This document shows positions 60,155-64,000 of a stretch of DNA of 64,000 nucleotides, piece by piece. Positions within the stretch are counted from its first letter, which is position 1; every line of letters begins with the position of its first letter. The translations under genes were made by a program, and so were the position numbers. This stretch comes from Bacillus sp. FJAT-18017 (GTDB lineage Bacteria > Bacillota > Bacilli > Bacillales > Cytobacillaceae). A model generated the notes under the pieces. The model was not told the DNA's origin and searched no databases. It saw nothing but the letters and a program-made list of their open reading frames with translations. The DNA lies in NCBI RefSeq assembly GCF_001278805.1, contig NZ_CP012602.1:4989501-5053500 (forward strand), in the 5' to 3' direction.

Positions 60155-60211
60155 ACAAAAAAAGCAGCTTCCAGTCATTTGCCGCTATGGGCAAATTTCC
60201 GGAACTGCTTT
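60155..60211 (-). terminator. Terminator of the M50 protease gene
   Basis: On the minus strand AAGCAGTTCC and GGAAGCTGCTT pair around an inner ATTTGCC/GGCAAAT stem, followed by TTTTTT. About 23 bases after the stop at 60234. Confidence 0.85.
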
Positions 60212-60233
60212 TCTTACTTTTATGATATTGATT

Positions 60234-61460
60234 TCATTCACTGGTTTTCAAGCAGCTTTCATTATCCTGCCGACGTGTCCCTGTTCCACTGTACTTCCTT
60301 GACCATGAAAAAACAAGGATTCCACCACCAATGACCGTTTCAAGGATAATGAGCATCCCATCTATAAAAGGTTTAGAAAGGATTGGATTACTTAATCTTT
60401 GTACAGCCTCTTCCATGACATATGTCATTTGAGGCAGAGAATAGAAGACAAAAATCGCCACAGTCAAGCAGACACCAAGAAAATAAAAGATGCTGTACGT
60501 TGCAATTGTCCATTTTTCCTCTTTATATGATACTTCACCTATGTTCCGATCTTTCTTACTAAACAAATTTCTTAAAAGGTAATTGGCATTTTCCATTAAA
60601 TTATAGCTGCCAGTTACATTCTCAAGCACAAAATACAGATCCGTTTTCATATATATGCCACACTGAAAAACAAATCGGATAAAAATGTCGATCACTACGA
60701 TTTTAGCAATGGATAATAAAAGTGCAGGACTCTCAGGGTAAACTATCTGAACAGATAAAGCAGCTGCCAGAATCACCATATCCAAAGCCAAACCTCCTAG
60801 ATACAGAACATTCCTGCTTCTCGATGGTAATTTCCATGCTGCAGTCAGGTCTGTTTCCAAAACGATAAACACTAGTCTATGACTAAGGCTTAACTTTGCA
60901 GGCAACCCTTTGGAGCGAATGGATAAAATATGGCCTAGTTCATGGATAACTAATAGAACTGTACCGATTCCCATCCATAGAAGAATATCCAGAGCCATCC
61001 ATTCAAATACGAAATAATCGGTGTAACTTGGGAATAATTCAGGAAACATGATAAAAAGACCTAGGTTTAACAAAAACAAAAGTACATAAATAGAAAAACT
61101 GATCTTATTAAAAAAAAGCTTCCCAAGGTTGGGAGGAATCCACAAGAAGCCTTGAGAAGCTAAAGATTTTTCTTTATGTTTGATAACATCCTGTCCGTCA
61201 ATTTTGCTTACCAGTTCCAACTCTATAAGTTGATGGGTAAAGTCAAGGATATCAATCTCTTCTTCTGGATACAATGCTTCAAGCTCAACTTGAATGGTCT
61301 CCAAGTCAACCCCTCGATTAATTTTACCTATAGCGTCAATTGCCGGAAGAGGCATTTCATAAAAGTCCCCGGAATTTAAATCCTCTACTATATAATTCTT
61401 CTTATCACTCCGAATAACATGTGGAACCAATGTCAACTTTGATAAATATGTTATTTTCAT
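60234..61460 (-). CDS. Membrane M50 zinc protease with N-terminal PqqD-like domain
   Basis: 408 residues. The N-terminal part (about 1-95; YIVEDLNSGDFYEMPLPAID, DFTHQLIELELVSK) looks like the PqqD-type winged helix (RRE) that binds RiPP leader peptides. Helices follow from about residue 120. The zinc motif HELGH is at 173-177, and MKTDLYFVLENVTG near 271-284 is a likely third ligand (Asp274). About six to eight helices. The arrangement resembles peptide-processing M50 proteins such as YydH. It lies 44 bases after a 25-residue peptide gene, the probable substrate. No ABC transporter or radical-SAM gene is adjacent. Confidence 0.78.
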   Translation of the reverse strand: MKITYLSKLTLVPHVIRSDKKNYIVEDLNSGDFYEMPLPAIDAIGKINRGVDLETIQVELEALYPEEEIDILDFTHQLIELELVSKIDGQDVIKHKEKSLASQGFLWIPPNLGKLFFNKISFSIYVLLFLLNLGLFIMFPELFPSYTDYFVFEWMALDILLWMGIGTVLLVIHELGHILSIRSKGLPAKLSLSHRLVFIVLETDLTAAWKLPSRSRNVLYLGGLALDMVILAAALSVQIVYPESPALLLSIAKIVVIDIFIRFVFQCGIYMKTDLYFVLENVTGSYNLMENANYLLRNLFSKKDRNIGEVSYKEEKWTIATYSIFYFLGVCLTVAIFVFYSLPQMTYVMEEAVQRLSNPILSKPFIDGMLIILETVIGGGILVFSWSRKYSGTGTRRQDNESCLKTSE

Positions 61461-61504
61461 CTGCTTATTTTCACCAGCCTATAATGATTGAGATGCATAA
61501 TTAA

Positions 61505-61582
61505 TTACGCACCACCCAACCACCAGCACCACCAGCAAGGAATTGCAGTTGCTTTTACTTTTTTAAGCTTACGAATTTTCAT
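61505..61582 (-). CDS. Putative RiPP precursor peptide with CWWCWW core (25 aa)
   Basis: ATG 61582 behind a GGGGGGTGG site; TAA at 61505. The product has a basic leader (MKIRKLKKVKATA) and a Cys/Trp-rich C-terminus (IPCWWCWWLGGA). It lies 17 bases after the HD-GYP gene and 44 bases before the PqqD-M50 protease gene. Small size, leader/core layout and the neighbouring leader-binding protease all suggest a ribosomally made, processed peptide. I know of no described family with this core. No modifying enzyme is seen in the window, so cleavage alone, disulfide formation or a distant enzyme is possible. Confidence 0.62.
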   Translation of the reverse strand: MKIRKLKKVKATAIPCWWCWWLGGA

Positions 61583-61599
61583 TTTTCCACCCCCCTTTT

Positions 61600-62778
61600 C
61601 TAACCTATATTAAAGTTTGAAAATTGACCTATTGGTTTACTATTCCATTCTTTATGAACTTGTGTCCATAAAGGATATACTACTTTAAATACCTCTACCA
61701 ATTGTGGATCAAACTGTGAACCACTCCCCTGAAGAATTCTGGTATAAGCTTCATCCGTTGATAGTGCAGCCCGGTAAGACCTCGAACTTGTCATAGCATC
61801 AAATGCGTCTGCAATTGAAGAAATTCGGGCTAGGTAAGGTATTTCTTCACCTTTTAATTGATCAGGATATCCTTTGCCATCCCATCTTTCATGGTGGGAT
61901 CGTATAACAGAAATGCTAGAACTTAGTCCCTCAACATTTGCGACAGCTTTTTCTCCTACGGCTGGATGAGACTTTATTATTTCATATTCTTCTCTTGTTA
62001 GGGCAGTTGGTTTCATAAGAATATTGTCAGGAATTTGAACTTTTCCAATATCATGCAAAAGACAAGCATAATTAAAGGTTTTTAATTCCTCTTTGGAAAA
62101 CTTCCCAGTTTCTTTTGCAAGAATTTGGGCATAAATAGCTACCCTTTCGCTATGGCCCCTCGTATAGGGATCCTTTAATTCAAGTGTTGAGATTACACCC
62201 TTGACTATTCCGATTAACTGGAGGTCATAGGAGGACTTTACAGCGTTCACATATGCCTGGAATCTGCTCATGATAATAAAGGAGAATATCGAAAGAACGC
62301 CAACCATCAGAAGCCCAAAAAGGGCATAAGCTGATTTAAGCATAGCTCCAAGAATTAAATATTTTGCAATGAATCCAAGTAATACAGTAAAAAAGAAAGG
62401 AGTGCTGACAAAAATAGGAGCCAGGAGTAGCCAAAAAATTTCTACAGGATTCCCACTTCTTAAATTTTCATCGCTCCCAACAAAAGTTAAGATATCATTA
62501 AATAGTGTTAGCAATGTATATGTTATAAAATATAGATACTTAACAGAGTAGGACCGTCCTGTCCTGAAAAGATACCATGCTACCGGAATGAGCATAAATA
62601 GAAAGATGTAAATCGTATATCCCATCACATCATCTATCTCATAGTCACTTCCCATTTCCGGCATAAAAATGTCATAAAACAAGTCGAACCCTAAGGAAAT
62701 TATATAAAATAGGGCTATAAACCATTTTAGTGATCGCTCTTCCTCGTTTAAAATACTTCTGTTTATATGTTTTTGCAT
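61600..62778 (-). CDS. HD-GYP domain protein with membrane sensor (putative c-di-GMP phosphodiesterase)
   Basis: About 392 residues. Six helices make an N-terminal sensor (residues 18-175). The HD-GYP domain (about 195-370) has ELKDPYTRGHSERVA, LLHDIGK (the HD pair), HHERWDGKGYP and SIADAFDAMTSSRSYR. All expected catalytic residues are present, so degradation of c-di-GMP is likely. The membrane domain resembles that of the neighbouring kinase (LRSGNPVEIFWLLLAPIF here, [18 protein letters not shown] there). ATG 62778 is preferred because GAGGT directly abuts the earlier ATG. Confidence 0.88.
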   Translation of the reverse strand: MQKHINRSILNEEERSLKWFIALFYIISLGFDLFYDIFMPEMGSDYEIDDVMGYTIYIFLFMLIPVAWYLFRTGRSYSVKYLYFITYTLLTLFNDILTFVGSDENLRSGNPVEIFWLLLAPIFVSTPFFFTVLLGFIAKYLILGAMLKSAYALFGLLMVGVLSIFSFIIMSRFQAYVNAVKSSYDLQLIGIVKGVISTLELKDPYTRGHSERVAIYAQILAKETGKFSKEELKTFNYACLLHDIGKVQIPDNILMKPTALTREEYEIIKSHPAVGEKAVANVEGLSSSISVIRSHHERWDGKGYPDQLKGEEIPYLARISSIADAFDAMTSSRSYRAALSTDEAYTRILQGSGSQFDPQLVEVFKVVYPLWTQVHKEWNSKPIGQFSNFNIG

Positions 62779-62857
62779 TGCCATACCTCGTCGCTTAATC
62801 GGATTGTCTAGATGTTAATCTTTAGAGTTTTTGCCAAAAATTAAGACTCCCTCTTAC

Positions 62858-62863
62858 ATTATA
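62858..62863 (-). promoter_or_regulatory. Possible -10 box of the HD-GYP/peptide/protease unit
   Basis: A perfect TATAAT on the minus strand, about 75 bases upstream of the HD-GYP start, with only a weak -35 (TATTTT at 16 bases). It would drive HD-GYP, the small peptide and the M50 gene. Confidence 0.35.
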
Positions 62864-62954
62864 AATCAATTTCGACTCTAAAATATAGGTCAATCAAATC
62901 AAAATATGTATATCGAGAGGAAAATAAGTTGATTTTCCACCAATTAACTACAAA

Positions 62955-64000
62955 TTACTCCTTTGGCAGAAAAATATTAATGGTAGTTCCCTTACCCACT
63001 TCACTATGAATCTTGATTTCCCCATTATGATCAAGGACAATTTGGTTTGTTACCATTAAACCAAGTCCAGTACCATCTGCTTTAGTTGTAAAAAACGGAA
63101 TAAACAACTTTTCTAAATGTTCCTGCGGGATTCCGCAGCCATGGTCAGTAACGGTAAGTACAACTCTATCCTTACTGTCCGCACTAATCTGAATCCGTAC
63201 TTCTCCAGTTTCCACCATCGACTCTACTGCATTCTTCACCAGATTAATCACAAGTTGCTTTAATTGTTTCTCATCGCCCTTAATGTTTATAGGCAAGGGC
63301 TCGTATTCCTTAATCAACTTAATGTTTGTTCCAATTGCAATTTGCTCACAGATTGAAATTGCATAATCAACAATTTCCACCAAATTGACCTGGGTATTAA
63401 TTTCGCGTTTCGGCTTTCCAAGAATCATTAAGTCATCGACAATTGTTCCAATACGATCAACTTCTTGTTTCATAATTGGAGTGTAATCACTTTTACTCAA
63501 AGGGGATTCTTGCTGTAACTGAATGAATCCCTTTAAAGAAGTAAGCGGATTTCGAATTTCATGGGCAATCCCCGTTGCCATTTGCCCGAGATTTATTAAT
63601 TTCTCTTTCTGATTCATCTCATCATTAATGGCAATTAGAGCATTAATATACGAATTTATACGAGTTAAAATGATATACGAAATAACAGAGATGAGAAGAA
63701 GTAAAATTAACGGCAGTAGGACATCGGTTGTTTGTAAAGCAAGACCGGTTATCAGGTATTTGACCATAATGCCTATTGTAACTGTCCAATAATAGATTTT
63801 ATTAATAAATATTGGTGCAAAAAAGATAAACACAACTTCTGTAAAGTTGCCAGCACGAAACGACTCATTCGTGTTGTAATAGATTAATAGATTGTTAATC
63901 ATATCTAGCAGATTATAAGTTATAAAGAAAAAATATTTAATTGTATATAACTTGCTTTTTTTATAGAGACCAAAACAGATTGGCAGTAACAACAGTCCGA
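62955..64000 (-). CDS. Membrane sensor histidine kinase (N-terminus cut by window edge)
   Basis: At least 347 residues, open to the right edge; the true start lies beyond. Helices up to about residue 115 form a sensor like that of the HD-GYP protein. Then come a linker ([20 protein letters not shown]), HisKA with the phospho-His in [20 protein letters not shown], and HATPase_c ([30 protein letters not shown]). It is the Kin type typical of Bacillus sporulation or environmental kinases. No response regulator gene is adjacent in the window. Confidence 0.88.
   Translation of the reverse strand, partial: GLLLLPICFGLYKKSKLYTIKYFFFITYNLLDMINNLLIYYNTNESFRAGNFTEVVFIFFAPIFINKIYYWTVTIGIMVKYLITGLALQTTDVLLPLILLLLISVISYIILTRINSYINALIAINDEMNQKEKLINLGQMATGIAHEIRNPLTSLKGFIQLQQESPLSKSDYTPIMKQEVDRIGTIVDDLMILGKPKREINTQVNLVEIVDYAISICEQIAIGTNIKLIKEYEPLPINIKGDEKQLKQLVINLVKNAVESMVETGEVRIQISADSKDRVVLTVTDHGCGIPQEHLEKLFIPFFTTKADGTGLGLMVTNQIVLDHNGEIKIHSEVGKGTTINIFLPKE

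Overview
The window looks like a chromosomal segment of a spore-forming member of the Bacillaceae (Firmicutes). Strong AGGAGG-type ribosome-binding sites, GTG/TTG starts, Bacillus-type operons (liaIH/liaFSR, yknWXYZ, topB, yhfW-like, rocB, ampS, mscL, ywcB-actP), a LiaH/PspA protein and a putative spore-coat-like repeat protein all point that way. A glutaminyl-tRNA synthetase gene (glnS) is unusual for Bacillus sensu stricto and suggests a related genus. No rRNA, tRNA, insertion sequence, prophage or CRISPR array was seen.

Layout. 0-27 kb is ordinary housekeeping and accessory metabolism: a lone hutH with an attenuator-like leader, a TolB-like secreted protein, topB, an ECF41 sigma factor with its oxidoreductase, an MFS pump, rocB, ampS, a gene broken by one stop codon, TRIC channel, mscL, Bax-inhibitor-like protein, CorA, an RCK_C membrane protein, the Lia cell-envelope stress system, a CBS protein, a Cys/Met gamma-lyase family enzyme and a FAD/Rieske oxidoreductase. 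27-32 kb is a decaying region: a c-di-GMP-I (GEMM) riboswitch now leads into a deleted and frameshifted secreted-protein gene, a membrane-protein gene and a SCO1-like gene are frameshifted, and a charged repeat-protein gene lies between them. 32-49 kb holds an amidase, a DEAD-box-type helicase, an MBL hydrolase, a NapH-like ferredoxin protein, glnS, yknWXYZ, an ECF sigma/anti-sigma pair and a frameshifted histidine phosphatase.

49.4-60 kb is the main metabolic island. An acetate-type symporter pair (DUF485 + SSS) converges on an 11-gene operon on the minus strand: NarI-like cytochrome b, Nap/NarB-like molybdoenzyme, four-cluster ferredoxin, Tat-exported Rieske protein, three small unknown proteins, a soluble histidine kinase, a LuxR-type response regulator, a GAF protein and a PAS histidine kinase. 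Two GC-rich palindromes resembling NreC sites precede it. My reading is a quinol-linked molybdoenzyme, probably nitrate reductase, that carries its own NreABC-like regulation.

60.2-64 kb holds what I consider the most novel locus. A 25-residue peptide gene, with a basic leader and a Cys/Trp-rich C-terminus (CWWCWW), lies 44 bp upstream of a membrane M50 zinc protease with an N-terminal PqqD-like domain, and 17 bp downstream of an HD-GYP gene. Next comes a histidine kinase whose membrane sensor domain looks related to that of the HD-GYP protein. This resembles a minimal RiPP (ribosomally made, modified peptide) system without an obvious modifying enzyme.

Several intergenic gaps hold their own short imperfect tandem repeats (5.8, 24.2, 33.5, 37.5 and 41.1 kb). 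The 33.5 and 37.5 kb clusters share a unit. Protein family names come from motif recognition and memory; no database search was run.
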